The notes under the pieces: model-generated
What the model saw: the letters and a program-made list of their open reading frames with translations, nothing else
What the model was told of the DNA's origin: nothing
Databases searched by the model: none
Position numbers and translations under genes: made by a program
Source of the DNA: CAZWSX01 sp964636985
GTDB taxonomy: Bacteria; Planctomycetota; Planctomycetia; Pirellulales; Pirellulaceae
Assembly (NCBI GenBank): GCA_964636985.1
Contig: CAZWSX010000001.1
Location: forward strand, 248,001 to 312,000
DNA: 64,000 bases
Direction of reading: 5' to 3'
Shown here: piece after piece, positions 9,134 to 18,600 of the stretch
Numbering within the stretch: position 1 is the first letter of the stretch
How the letters are laid out: the number at the start of each line of letters is the position of its first letter

Positions 9134-9425
9134 AGAAAATCGTGGGACGGGACAATTCGCTTCGAGGTCAAGACCATTCTACTTGGCAATGGCGGATGCC
9201 CGACAGGATCGGCGGGGGCATCTGGAGCCAATTCGCACGGTCTGGGGGGGCACGGTCTGGGGGCCGAAACCAGGCAAATGGGAACGACTTTGCGGTCTCG
9301 ACGGGTTTTTCCCGACCCCCTAAAATAGCCTTCTTATCGCCACCCCAGTATGGGCGATCCGAACGACACCTAGCGGAGTCGTCGAACCGATCGGGTCGTA
9401 GCCTCAAAACGGATTTGCTTTCTTC

Positions 9426-10742
9426 ATGATTCCGCCGCCACGACGTCGCGTTGTTATTACTGGTTTCGGCCTGATTAGTCCGCTGGGAAATTCTGCAGAC
9501 TCCTTGTGGTCTGGGCTGGTCCAGGGGACCAGCGGCGTTCGCAAAATCGAACGATTTCCCGCCGACGCCCTCCCCTCCCCCTATGGAGCCGAATGCCGGG
9601 AATTCACCGGGGCCGCCGAGGACTTCGGGCCGCTCGAAAAGGCGATGCAGCGGCAGATCAAGAAGTCGATCAAGCTGATGTGTCGCGGCATCCAAATGGG
9701 CGTCGCCGCAGCTCAGCTCGCCATGACGCATGCCGCGCTTACGCCGGGAGCCTATGCTCCTGAACGCACGGGCGTGGTGTATGGCTGCGAATACATGATG
9801 ACCGAGCCGGAGGAGTTCATCGACGGGGTTCGCAATTGCCTTGATGCCGAAGGCCGGTTCCACTTCGAAAAATGGGCGGAGTCCGGCCTAAGCAAGGTCG
9901 ACCCGCTGTGGTTGCTCAAGTACTTGCCGAATATGCCGGCCAGCCACGTGGCGATCTTCAATGATCTCCGCGGGCCTAACAACTCGATCACGCTTCGCGA
10001 AGCCTCGTCGAACCTGGCGATCGGCGAAGGATATCTGACCATCGAACGAGGCCACGCCGACATCATTGTGGCCGGCTCGACAGGCACCCGATTGCACCCG
10101 GTGAAGACGAGCATGGCGTTTGGCCAGGAGCAAATCGCCAGCGGCGATGATCCAACCAAGCTTTGCCGCCCGTTCGATCGCGATCGCACGGGTAGTGTCG
10201 TTGGCGAAGGAGCCGGCGCGATCATCCTGGAAGAACTGTCGCGGGCCCAGGCTCGCAATGCGACCATTTGGGGCGAAGTAGTCGGGTATGGCTCGTCGTG
10301 CGTTGTTTCGCGCGATGGAAAGCCCGACAGCATGACCGCGAATTTGCGTGCCATCCGCCACTCTCTTTTGACGAGTCGATTATCGCCGCAACAGATTGGC
10401 CACGTGCACGCGCAAGGGAGCGGCGATCCCGTCGCCGACGCCAAGGAAGCTCAAGCCATTCACCAGGTCTTTAGCGACCGCGCTGAGCCGGTGCCCGTTG
10501 TGGCTGCTCAGGGGCACTTCGGCAATCTAGGCGCGGGGACTGGCATTGTCGAACTGATTGCGAGCTTGCTCGCGCTGCGGGCCGGAAAGCTCTTCCGGAC
10601 ACTCAATCACGACACGCCCGACCCGAGTTGCCCTGTCCAAGTGACCAAGACGAGCGATGTCCCCTCAGGCGATTCGTTCATCAACCTCAACAGCACCGGT
10701 CAAGGCAACGCCGCCGCCATTGCCGTGCAAGCTTTGCGATAG
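9426..10742 (+). CDS. Beta-ketoacyl synthase homologue lacking catalytic residues
   Basis: 438-residue protein with the KAS I/II (FabF-like) thiolase fold: start VVITGFGLISPLGNSADSLW, middle RPFDRDRTGSVVGEGAGAII near 248-267, and GHFGNLGAGTGIVE near 363-376. The active-site elbow, normally TACAT/S, reads SITLREASSN, so the nucleophilic Cys is Glu192. The first catalytic His, normally in AHGTGTP, falls on Gln330 in AQGSGDP. The lysine-bearing segment before the second His is also altered. Loss of these residues recalls chain-length-factor type partners of ketosynthases, where Cys is Gln. It probably does not condense by itself. No acyl carrier protein or second KAS gene lies beside it. Confidence 0.85.
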   Translation: MIPPPRRRVVITGFGLISPLGNSADSLWSGLVQGTSGVRKIERFPADALPSPYGAECREFTGAAEDFGPLEKAMQRQIKKSIKLMCRGIQMGVAAAQLAMTHAALTPGAYAPERTGVVYGCEYMMTEPEEFIDGVRNCLDAEGRFHFEKWAESGLSKVDPLWLLKYLPNMPASHVAIFNDLRGPNNSITLREASSNLAIGEGYLTIERGHADIIVAGSTGTRLHPVKTSMAFGQEQIASGDDPTKLCRPFDRDRTGSVVGEGAGAIILEELSRAQARNATIWGEVVGYGSSCVVSRDGKPDSMTANLRAIRHSLLTSRLSPQQIGHVHAQGSGDPVADAKEAQAIHQVFSDRAEPVPVVAAQGHFGNLGAGTGIVELIASLLALRAGKLFRTLNHDTPDPSCPVQVTKTSDVPSGDSFINLNSTGQGNAAAIAVQALR

Positions 10743-10762
10743 GTTGCAGGTGCTCCATGTAG

Positions 10763-10826
10763 GCCGGACAATCCTGTCCGGCTGCGCTCAGGTTGACTCG
10801 AGTGCAGACGGACATAATTGTCCGTC
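10763..10826. repeat. Pair of REP-like hairpins
   Basis: Two perfect 8-bp hairpins between convergent genes: GCCGGACA ATCC TGTCCGGC (10763-10782) and GACGGACA TAAT TGTCCGTC (10807-10826). The flanks GTAGG before the first and CCTAC after the second also pair, so the whole block can fold as one larger inverted repeat. There is no T run, so it is more like an interspersed palindromic element than a simple terminator. Confidence 0.75.
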
Positions 10827-10841
10827 CTACGATTGCAGCCG

Positions 10842-11960
10842 TTACGCGTCGGCTTCTTTGGCTGCTTCGCCAGGTGTTTTCGGCCTGCGCAGTTGAGGCG
10901 GTTCTTCTTCCGAGTCTCCGCCGCTTTCTTCGTCAGCCGGTGCCGGCGCCCGCTCTCCTGAAAGCGCTTCCCTGATCGCGGCCAGTTCCTTACGAAGGGC
11001 CTCCAACTCTGCCCGCAAGTCGGCCACTTCTCGTCGCAGCCGCGCCACTTCGCCGCCGTCGTCGGCAGGAGTGATGCCCGCAATGGCCTCCTCGGGAACA
11101 ATCACTTCCTCATCGCCTGCGGTGGGATCGGCGGGCGTGGGAGAACCTGCCGCGATTCCCAACCGCACGTTCTTTCGCAACTTTTCGGCGCCTTGGTAAT
11201 ACGTGAGCAGCAACGGGTCGCCGGGGCGCTTCGATTTGATGAGTTCGATCAACGTCTCAGGCGAATCGATCTGTTTTCCTTCGGCGGCGATAATCACCGC
11301 ATGCAGCGGCAAGCCCGCCTGATCGGCGGCCGAACCCTCGCGAATCTTTTCGATCACGGCACCCCGCGGTACTGGGATGCCGTGTCGCGCACGCAACTCG
11401 GGCGTGACAGGCATTAGCGACACCCCAAGGCTCGCGGGAGCGCGCGGTGGACCGCTCACAATGGGAGGCGGAGCGACGTCGGGCGATCCCGCGGCCGGAG
11501 GACTCACGATCGATCGAGGGGGCTGTCCTTTGCGTCCGAGCGTGACGTGGATGACTTCCTCCTCTTCACCACGACGGATTCGAAAGCCGAACCGTGTTCC
11601 GACCGCCGCTCCGTCGAGCGCGCTGGCCATGTCGTCGACGGTAGCCACCGGCTGCTCGCCGACGCCGATGATCAAGTCGCCGGGACGCAATCCCGCCAGT
11701 TGCGCCGGGCTTCCTTTGGCGACATCGCCGACTTTAACTCCCCCGTCGCCTTGATCGGCTATAACACCGAGGTATCCCGGCTCGGCTCCCGCGGGCCGCG
11801 GCGCTGGCGGCAGCTTGCTTTTGATGCGCTCTTCCAGCTTTTTCAGAATGCCCTGCGCGGAGGCATACGGCGCGGCAAACATCACCATCGCCAACATGAC
11901 GGTCCCGATGCGCCAAATCGGGGCCGACGATCCAACCGTCAAGAGTCCATCAGTCTTCAT
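10842..11960 (-). CDS. Exported two-PDZ-domain protein
   Basis: 372 residues. A signal peptide covers about 1-35 (core IGTVMLAMVMFAAPYASAQ). A first PDZ domain is at about 60-140 (GYLGVIADQGDGGVKVGDV, then AGLRPGDLIIGVGEQPV), and a second at about 172-268 (ASLGVSLMPVTPELRARHG, then GSAADQAGLPLHAVIIAAEG). A coiled coil at about 303-340 (EVARLRREVADLRAELEALR) is followed by an acidic tail. There is no protease domain, so it is probably a periplasmic scaffold or adaptor. ATG 11960 has AAGGGA just upstream. It is convergent with the ketoacyl synthase gene. Confidence 0.88.
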   Translation of the reverse strand: MKTDGLLTVGSSAPIWRIGTVMLAMVMFAAPYASAQGILKKLEERIKSKLPPAPRPAGAEPGYLGVIADQGDGGVKVGDVAKGSPAQLAGLRPGDLIIGVGEQPVATVDDMASALDGAAVGTRFGFRIRRGEEEEVIHVTLGRKGQPPRSIVSPPAAGSPDVAPPPIVSGPPRAPASLGVSLMPVTPELRARHGIPVPRGAVIEKIREGSAADQAGLPLHAVIIAAEGKQIDSPETLIELIKSKRPGDPLLLTYYQGAEKLRKNVRLGIAAGSPTPADPTAGDEEVIVPEEAIAGITPADDGGEVARLRREVADLRAELEALRKELAAIREALSGERAPAPADEESGGDSEEEPPQLRRPKTPGEAAKEADA

Positions 11961-12182
11961 AGCATCCCTTCCTGGTGGCGTTCATGCTGCGATCCATCGC
12001 GCTGTCGAGAGCCGACGAGCTTGTGCGAAATCCGATTCGAAGCGGCAACATCTTGAGGATCGCCGCCTTACGCAATCTCTGGCCGCTACCTGATATGGTA
12101 GAGGATTCCGCCGCAAAGCGCGAACGCTAAGGGATCGATTCCTTGAAGCGTTCCCAAATTCCCAAGTTTTTCGCAAACAAGA

Positions 12183-13199
12183 ATGGCCGCTTCGTCCCCC
12201 AGCGATTCCTGGAGTATCGATCAGGTTGGCCCCGAAGATCGCGCGGTCGCCTTGGCGATGTTGTTTGCCAATCTTTCGCCGGTCGATCAGCACCGGCTGA
12301 TTGCCGAATCGATCGAGCGGATGAACCGCCAGCCACCGGAGACTTGGGGCTTGTTCTGGGCGCGAAAAGGACATCTCGCGGCCAGTGTATCCATGGCGCT
12401 CGAGATGCCCGGGCGGACGGCGTCGATCTTTCCTCCCTCGACGCTGGAAATTGCCTTCGACGTCGCCATGCAGCGAGAGTCCCGGAAGCTCGTCGCGCAG
12501 GGGCTCGTTTCTTCCGTCGAAGATCTGCCCCTTCGCGTGCTCCAGCGGCTGAATCAATGGCTCGTCGATCGACGTATCGCTTTTTCGCAATGTCTGCTCG
12601 ATCATCCTTCGCCCGAACTGGTTTCTTTGCTGACGCGCGCGGGATATCAACAACTCTGCGATCTTGAGTTCATGGTATCGCTGCGAGAAACGTGGCCTGC
12701 TGATTACAAGCCGACTGGCCGCATGCGATGTGCTCATGCCTCCAAGTATGCCGCGTCCGAGTTAGCACGCCTGGTTGAGGCGACCTATCAAGGGTCGCTC
12801 GATTGCCCGGCGATGGACGGCTGGCGAACGATCGAAGATTGCCTGGCTGGATACGCCGCGACGGGTGACTCGGCCATCGATCGATGGTGGGTGATCGAGA
12901 CGAACGACGCGCCATGCGGCGTGTTGTTGGCGACCGAACATCGCGCGACGCGACAGTGGGAATTGATGTACGTCGCACTGCTGCCGAACGTCCGCGGGCG
13001 TGGCTTGGCGCGCGAGGCGCTCGAGTATCTTCACCATGAAGCCCGCACTAGCGATGCAGATTCGGTCTACCTGAGCGTCGACGCGAGTAATGTGCCGGCC
13101 ATTCGAATCTACGACTTGCTCGGGTATCAGCATCTCGCAACGCGGACCATTTTTGCCAAACGGGTCGAGTTCCTGTCAAAACAGATTAGGGTTTCGTAA
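12183..13199 (+). CDS. GNAT family acetyltransferase
   Basis: 338-residue protein with a clear GNAT domain in the C-terminal half. The acetyl-CoA loop is VRGRGLAREALEYLH near 280-294, preceded by WELMYVALLPN, and the end has VYLSVDASNVPAIRIYDLLGY. The N-terminal half is likely a degenerate second GNAT repeat, as in two-domain members such as mycothiol-synthase relatives. The substrate is unknown. It stands alone between oppositely oriented genes. Confidence 0.85.
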   Translation: MAASSPSDSWSIDQVGPEDRAVALAMLFANLSPVDQHRLIAESIERMNRQPPETWGLFWARKGHLAASVSMALEMPGRTASIFPPSTLEIAFDVAMQRESRKLVAQGLVSSVEDLPLRVLQRLNQWLVDRRIAFSQCLLDHPSPELVSLLTRAGYQQLCDLEFMVSLRETWPADYKPTGRMRCAHASKYAASELARLVEATYQGSLDCPAMDGWRTIEDCLAGYAATGDSAIDRWWVIETNDAPCGVLLATEHRATRQWELMYVALLPNVRGRGLAREALEYLHHEARTSDADSVYLSVDASNVPAIRIYDLLGYQHLATRTIFAKRVEFLSKQIRVS

Positions 13200-13247
13200 T
13201 GACCGGGCAAATGAACCGAACGAAGTAGTTACTCGCCCGCTGTCGGC

Positions 13248-14351
13248 CTAGCGACGCTTCAATTTGTCGTCGGGATCGTCCTTGTCGGACTTGGTGTTGC
13301 GGTCTTCTTCGCTCGGCTCGATGGCATTTCGCTTGCCGAGCAACTTCTCGAGCAAAGCATCGTCGATCACCGTGCGAGGCTCTTCGGGTTCGTTGAGGAG
13401 TTTCGAAAACTTGGCCTTGGTCTTCGGATCGGCGGGCGGAATGGGGCCGTCGTCTTCTTCTTCTAGTTCGTCCTCGAATTCCTCGTCGTCAGCCTCTTCG
13501 TCGCCGGTCTCTTCTTCCGCGTCATCGTCCCAATCCAGAGCGTCTAGTTCCGATACGGCTTCGTCGATGTCCTCGAGGCTTTCGTTCAGTTCTTTCCACG
13601 CGGCAGAGCGTCGCCAGCTTTTGTCGTCTTCGTTGCCGGTCGAATCGTCGGCATCTTCGTCGTTGTCCTCGTCGAGTTTATCTTCGAGATCTTCTTCAGC
13701 GGATGAACGCGGCTGTTCGCTGGAATCAAGGTCTTCATCTTCGTCGTCGAGGTCCTTGCGCGGCCGCTCACCAAGGCCGAGCACTGCGTACGACAAAACC
13801 TCGTATGTCGGTCCCTTAGGGCCCAAGTGGCTGGAGAAGAGAGCGACCTCATCGACGTCGACCACGTCTCCCTCGTGGCTCTCTAATTCCGCCAAGAGCG
13901 CAACCAGCTCAGGCGTCGATTGCTCGACCCGCCCCAGCGTGATGTGGGGCGAGAACTTGCGGCGCTCCTTGGAAAAGCCGAGTTCCTTTTTGAGTGCGTC
14001 TTCGATCGCGGCTTGCAACCGCGTCAGCTCTTCGAGCCCTTCGCGCACCCCTAACCAGATGGTTTTGGGGTGCTCGCGATCGGGAAACACCCCGACGCCG
14101 CTAAAACCGAGTTCGATCGGTTTGAAGTCGCGGACCACCGTTTGCAACAAACGGCTAATTGGAACGATGTCCGTGGCCTCGATGTTCCCCAGAAACTTGA
14201 GCGTCAGGTGAAACTGGTTGAGGGCCGCCCAACGGATGTCGGCGCCTGTCGTCTTGAGTTTCTTGATCACCTCGTTCGCACGGTGTGCGACGGCGGAACC
14301 AAGTTCGACGGCGATGAAAGATCTAATCTGGCGGAGATCGTTGCGGGCCAT
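13248..14351 (-). CDS. thpR: RNA 2',3'-cyclic phosphodiesterase with long acidic tail
   Basis: Member of the 2H phosphoesterase (2'-5' RNA ligase, ThpR/LigT) family, acting on 2',3'-cyclic phosphate RNA ends. The domain covers about residues 1-195 with both catalytic motifs, HLTLKFLG (H48) and HITLGRV (H136), 88 residues apart as usual. Normal family length is about 180-190 residues. Here 367 are present, because a tail of about 170 residues extremely rich in Asp, Glu and Ser follows, with short helical pieces (RRSAAWKELNESLEDIDEAV). The tail is in frame with no break, so it looks like a true extension. The Ser-rich frame on the opposite strand is its mirror. Confidence 0.9.
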   Translation of the reverse strand: MARNDLRQIRSFIAVELGSAVAHRANEVIKKLKTTGADIRWAALNQFHLTLKFLGNIEATDIVPISRLLQTVVRDFKPIELGFSGVGVFPDREHPKTIWLGVREGLEELTRLQAAIEDALKKELGFSKERRKFSPHITLGRVEQSTPELVALLAELESHEGDVVDVDEVALFSSHLGPKGPTYEVLSYAVLGLGERPRKDLDDEDEDLDSSEQPRSSAEEDLEDKLDEDNDEDADDSTGNEDDKSWRRSAAWKELNESLEDIDEAVSELDALDWDDDAEEETGDEEADDEEFEDELEEEDDGPIPPADPKTKAKFSKLLNEPEEPRTVIDDALLEKLLGKRNAIEPSEEDRNTKSDKDDPDDKLKRR

Positions 14352-14460
14352 GGCGATTCACAAGTCAGAAGACGATCAAACGACTAGGTAAAACCGGCCC
14401 AGGTTCGCGCGGCCGGCTCATTTCGCCGCCGCACGACCCCATTATCGATCTGGCAGGCTG

Positions 14461-15366
14461 CTATTGGAAGCTGAGCATTCTCTTGTAGGCGTCCATCCGA
14501 ACGTCCAGATCGCTACGCTCGATTTGCTTCATGCGGTCGAGGCTGAAGTCTTCCACGTTGAAGCTGGCCACCAGTGTTCCAAACGCCATCGCCCGCTTGA
14601 GGTTGGCTGGTTCGAACGTCGGATGTGTGGCCAGGTAGCCCATCATGCCGCCGGCGAAACTATCGCCAGCTCCCGTCGGATCGACGACGCGCTCGGTGGG
14701 ATAGGCCGGCAGCACGTACGTTTCGTGTTCCGAAAAGAACATGGCCCCGTGTTCCCCCTTCTTCACGACCACGAACTTCGGTCCCATCTTCCGGACTTCG
14801 TGGCCCGCTTTAACGAGGTTTTCCGTTCCTGTGAGGAGCTTGGCCTCGCTGTCGTTCATCACCAAGCCGTCGATCTTCTTGAAGAGCTTCATCAGATCGG
14901 TGTGGAACTCCCGAATCCACAAGTCCATTGTGTCAGCGACCACGAGCTTCGGACTGCGCGTCTGCTCGAGCACGCTCATCTGCACCCCCGGCGCGCCATT
15001 AGCCAGGAAGACGTACGGCGCATCGCGGAAATGTTCGGGGAGCTTCGGCTGAAAATCGCCAAAGACGTTCAGCTGAACTTCCAACGTCTCGCGGTCGTTC
15101 ATGTTCGGAAGGTATTTTCCCTTCCAAAAGAACGTCTTCTTGTCGGGCACGACTTGCAGGCCAGCGGTATCGATCTTGCGCGACTTGAGGAGCTTGGTGT
15201 GTTCTTCGGGCCAATCGTTCCCGACAACGCCGACCAGTTGCACTGGCGTGAAGTAGCTGGCTGCGTACGAGAAATAGACGGCCGAGCCCCCCAGCACGCG
15301 CTCGCGTGAGGCCTCGGGAGTTTGCACGCTGTCAAATGCGACCGATCCGACTACCAAAAGCGACAT
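14461..15366 (-). CDS. PfkB-family sugar/nucleoside kinase
   Basis: Cytoplasmic ribokinase-fold kinase of 301 residues from ATG 15366; the frame is open to 15426, but that part is not family-like. The start MSLLVVGSVAFDSVQTP fits the family. The anion-hole signature is DPTGAGDSFAGGMMGYLA near 229-246, with catalytic base D235. VVKKGEHGAMFF near 200-211 precedes it. The glycine pair in RVLGGSAVYFSYAA near 23-36 is the substrate-side motif. It could be an adenosine or carbohydrate kinase; the sequence does not decide. Confidence 0.9.
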   Translation of the reverse strand: MSLLVVGSVAFDSVQTPEASRERVLGGSAVYFSYAASYFTPVQLVGVVGNDWPEEHTKLLKSRKIDTAGLQVVPDKKTFFWKGKYLPNMNDRETLEVQLNVFGDFQPKLPEHFRDAPYVFLANGAPGVQMSVLEQTRSPKLVVADTMDLWIREFHTDLMKLFKKIDGLVMNDSEAKLLTGTENLVKAGHEVRKMGPKFVVVKKGEHGAMFFSEHETYVLPAYPTERVVDPTGAGDSFAGGMMGYLATHPTFEPANLKRAMAFGTLVASFNVEDFSLDRMKQIERSDLDVRMDAYKRMLSFQ

Positions 15367-15647
15367 GCGACACGACTTTCTCGCGGGCGACCACCTCCAA
15401 CGTAACGCTGGGGGTCGCCAAGCCATAATTCTGTAAGGGCGTTCTCAGGGGAAAACGCCTCGAATAACGCTCAAATCAACTGACTTTTTTGAATCAGCGG
15501 CTACCGATGCATCGCGCGATTCGCCAAAAATCAGTTGAGTAAAATGGTACCTGGATCACCCCCCAGGCAACAGGCGGGCAAGGTTTGTGAAATGCCCTCA
15601 AGGGACGCGAAAAGCCCCTACTGAAACTGCCCGTAGAGGAATTGTGA

Positions 15648-18600
15648 ATGGATTGTGGACTCGCCCGTCGACTGCTGCCGTCTTGGCTTGCGGCATGCCT
15701 GCTGGTCGTGGCTGCCAACGCTTCCGGCCAAGACCTAAAGCCCCGCTTCGTCGCTCTCTTTCAGGATGGGACGCGGCATCAAGGGGATGCCCTGATCGAT
15801 TGGCACGACAATAACGCTCGTCCGCAGCTTGAAGGGAAGGCCCTGCTCGATCCGGCGAACCCGATCCGCTGGTTGATCGATCGCAAACATTCGCCGGGCG
15901 GCATGCCCGACGCGTTTGTCGAGACCTTCACCGGTGATCGCTTGCCGGGAACGGTCACCGGAGCGGCGCTCGGAGGAACGGCCTACGATCCGCTCCCGCC
16001 GCACGTGACTGTCGATCCCACGGTGGCGCTGCGGCCGGTGCGAAATAACCCCAACCAGGCGCTGCCCATTCGCGTTGCGCTGCCGTACGTGCGGCGGATT
16101 GTTTTCAGCGGCGGCGGCCGCGCGTATCGTCCGGCGACGGCGTTCTTGAGCGAAGACCGTCAAGTTGGATTCCGGGCGGCCCGCTTTGGCGAGTCGTCCG
16201 TGACGCTCCTCACCGCCGACGGGCCCAAGCGGATCAACTTCTCTGATCTGGTCGAACTCCACCTTCCGGCAACCGATGTGTGGGATCAGTTGCTCGACGA
16301 GTTGGCGCTGTTGGCACCAAACGGTACTGAGCGAATCATTCAACTCGAAACCGATACGGGGCTGATCGCGACCGCCTCGCTGCCACGGATGAGTGTTCGC
16401 GCCTACGGAAACAACTCCGAACACGAGCGGTTTATCCACGGCATCCAGCCGGCGTGGGCGCTTGATATCTTGTGGGTCGATTGTGCTGAGGTTTGGGCGC
16501 GTCGCAGTTGGGCGGCTAACGAAATGCCACTCAGTCGGATTGAACCAGCCGAGGTTCACTTCTCCACATCGCTGGCGCAAGTCGGCTCGATCTACGCGCG
16601 CGATCGCAATGTAGAGGGGCAAAGCCTCCGCGCTTCACGTTACGATTTTGGCTGGGGAATCGGCGGGCAATCGACGACGCGCCTCTCGTTCCCGCTTTCG
16701 CCGTGGGTTCGCGGATTCCAAAGCAAGGTCGGGCTCGACCGCATCGCGGGAACCGGCGGCTGCGCGACGGCGCGAATCAGGCTCAACGATGCCGATAAGT
16801 CGGCGCCGGCGTGGGAAAGCTCCGTGATGACCGGCGGTCTTGCCAAGGACGGGGCTGGCATCCTGGACACGGGCGTAATCAAAGTTCCTGAAACTTCCGG
16901 CAAGCTGGTTCTCGAAACGCTCGATGCCCATGAGCAACGTCCCGTTGGCGCCGATCCATTCGAAATTCGCGATTTCGTCGACTGGCTCGATCCGATGCTG
17001 TTGCTCGATTTGACCAAGTGGCCGAGCGAATCGCTCAAGCGGATCGCTGCCCAATCGCCGGGCTGGTCGGCTTGGAACGTCGCCGATCTCGCGGCAGCCA
17101 AGGCCGACGGCAAAGCTCCCCTTTGGGAGCAGTGGGAAGACAAGCTCTCGGGCGAGCCAGGCCAGTTCGCGATGGGTGTCGGCGTGGATCGCCCGCTGGT
17201 TTTCTCACGCAAGTTGGCGCTGGGACCGGACGATCGTTGGCTGGTACTGGCGGCGAGTCAGCCACGGCAGAAGGGAGATCCGACCATCGAAGTCCGCATC
17301 GGCGGCGAACGGGTAGCCGAGTTCAAACCGCCGATTTGGGACGAAGGCCGCCGCGAACCAGCGCCGCTCGTGGTTCCCTTAAGCGGTTACGCACCTGCGG
17401 CCAATAGCCGTGGCGGAACACGCGAGATCGACGTCGAAATTCGCCAGAACGGGCCCATCGATGGGGCGCCAATCCGCTGGCTGACGATTCGGCCGGCCAA
17501 GATGTTGCCGACCTTGTACCCAATCTTTGAGGACACATTTAAGCCGGAACCCAACTCCGATGTAGCAACGCTCCCGAAGATCACCACCCAGATGCCCCAC
17601 CGTGGTGCCGCTTCGCTGGCGCTAACCGGTGAATCGCGCCTGACCGTGCGATTCGATCCGCCGCTGCGAATTCGCGAACGGCCTGGATATGGCGAGTACC
17701 GCTTGCTCAACCTGGTCTTCCGAAAGAAGGGCGAGGGACACGTCTTGGTCGACCTGCAGGATATAAGCCGGCGCAAGAAGATGGTGCAACTCGTTTTTGG
17801 GCCGACCAAAGAGCTGTGGCCCGAGGCGGTTCACCAACAGGAGAACCTGACCGATCAGTGGGTGAGCAAACGCGTCGATTTGTATGCCTCGTTCAATAAG
17901 CTGGACTTGAGCGAGTTGACCGTTTGGATGCCCGACGGCGCGTCGCTGATGTTGGACGACGTCTTCCTGGCCCGCGGTCACGAAGATTTCCGGTGGATGA
18001 CCGAGTCGCCCGAGTCGGAAGAGGCCCGGCAAGCCGCTGAACGCACTGCAGCCCAAAAGAAAATCGTCGAGCCTCTGATTGCCCACTCGACAGGCTCGAT
18101 TGTCGCCATCGAGCGACCCGACGGCAAAGTACTTAGTGGCGTGACGATCTCGCCCGAAGGGGAAATTTTGACGGTTGCTCATGCCGTCGTCGGAATCGAC
18201 GGGGAGTTCGCGATCAAATTCCACGACGGCAAGCAAGTGAAGGCCAAGCGGTTGGGGATCCACCGTCCAACGGACGCGGCGTTGCTGAAAACGAACGAAG
18301 GCGCCGGCTATCACATCGCAGGCGTCGACACCAATCCGTACCTGCCGCCGCGACAGACGTTCATTTCCGGCGCCATCCTGGGCGGAAAACTCAGCGAAGG
18401 AAAAGTTGAATTCGTCCCGACCGATATCCGCCGGCTTACGCCCGAAACGATTTGGACAAACGACGATCGCACGGCAGCCCTAGGTGGCGGACTCTACGAT
18501 CAACGCGGCGCGGTGGTCGGATTGTATTTTCGGAAAAGCCCCTACGGCGGATTTCTGGCGGCTCGGCAATTTAAGATCGGTGAGTTTCTAGGTCGGCTGC

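Noticed and set aside
13264..14211. Long plus-strand Ser-rich frame
   Set aside because: It is the mirror of the Asp/Glu-rich tail and body of the ThpR gene on the other strand; the Ser runs arise from GAA/GAC codons read in antisense.
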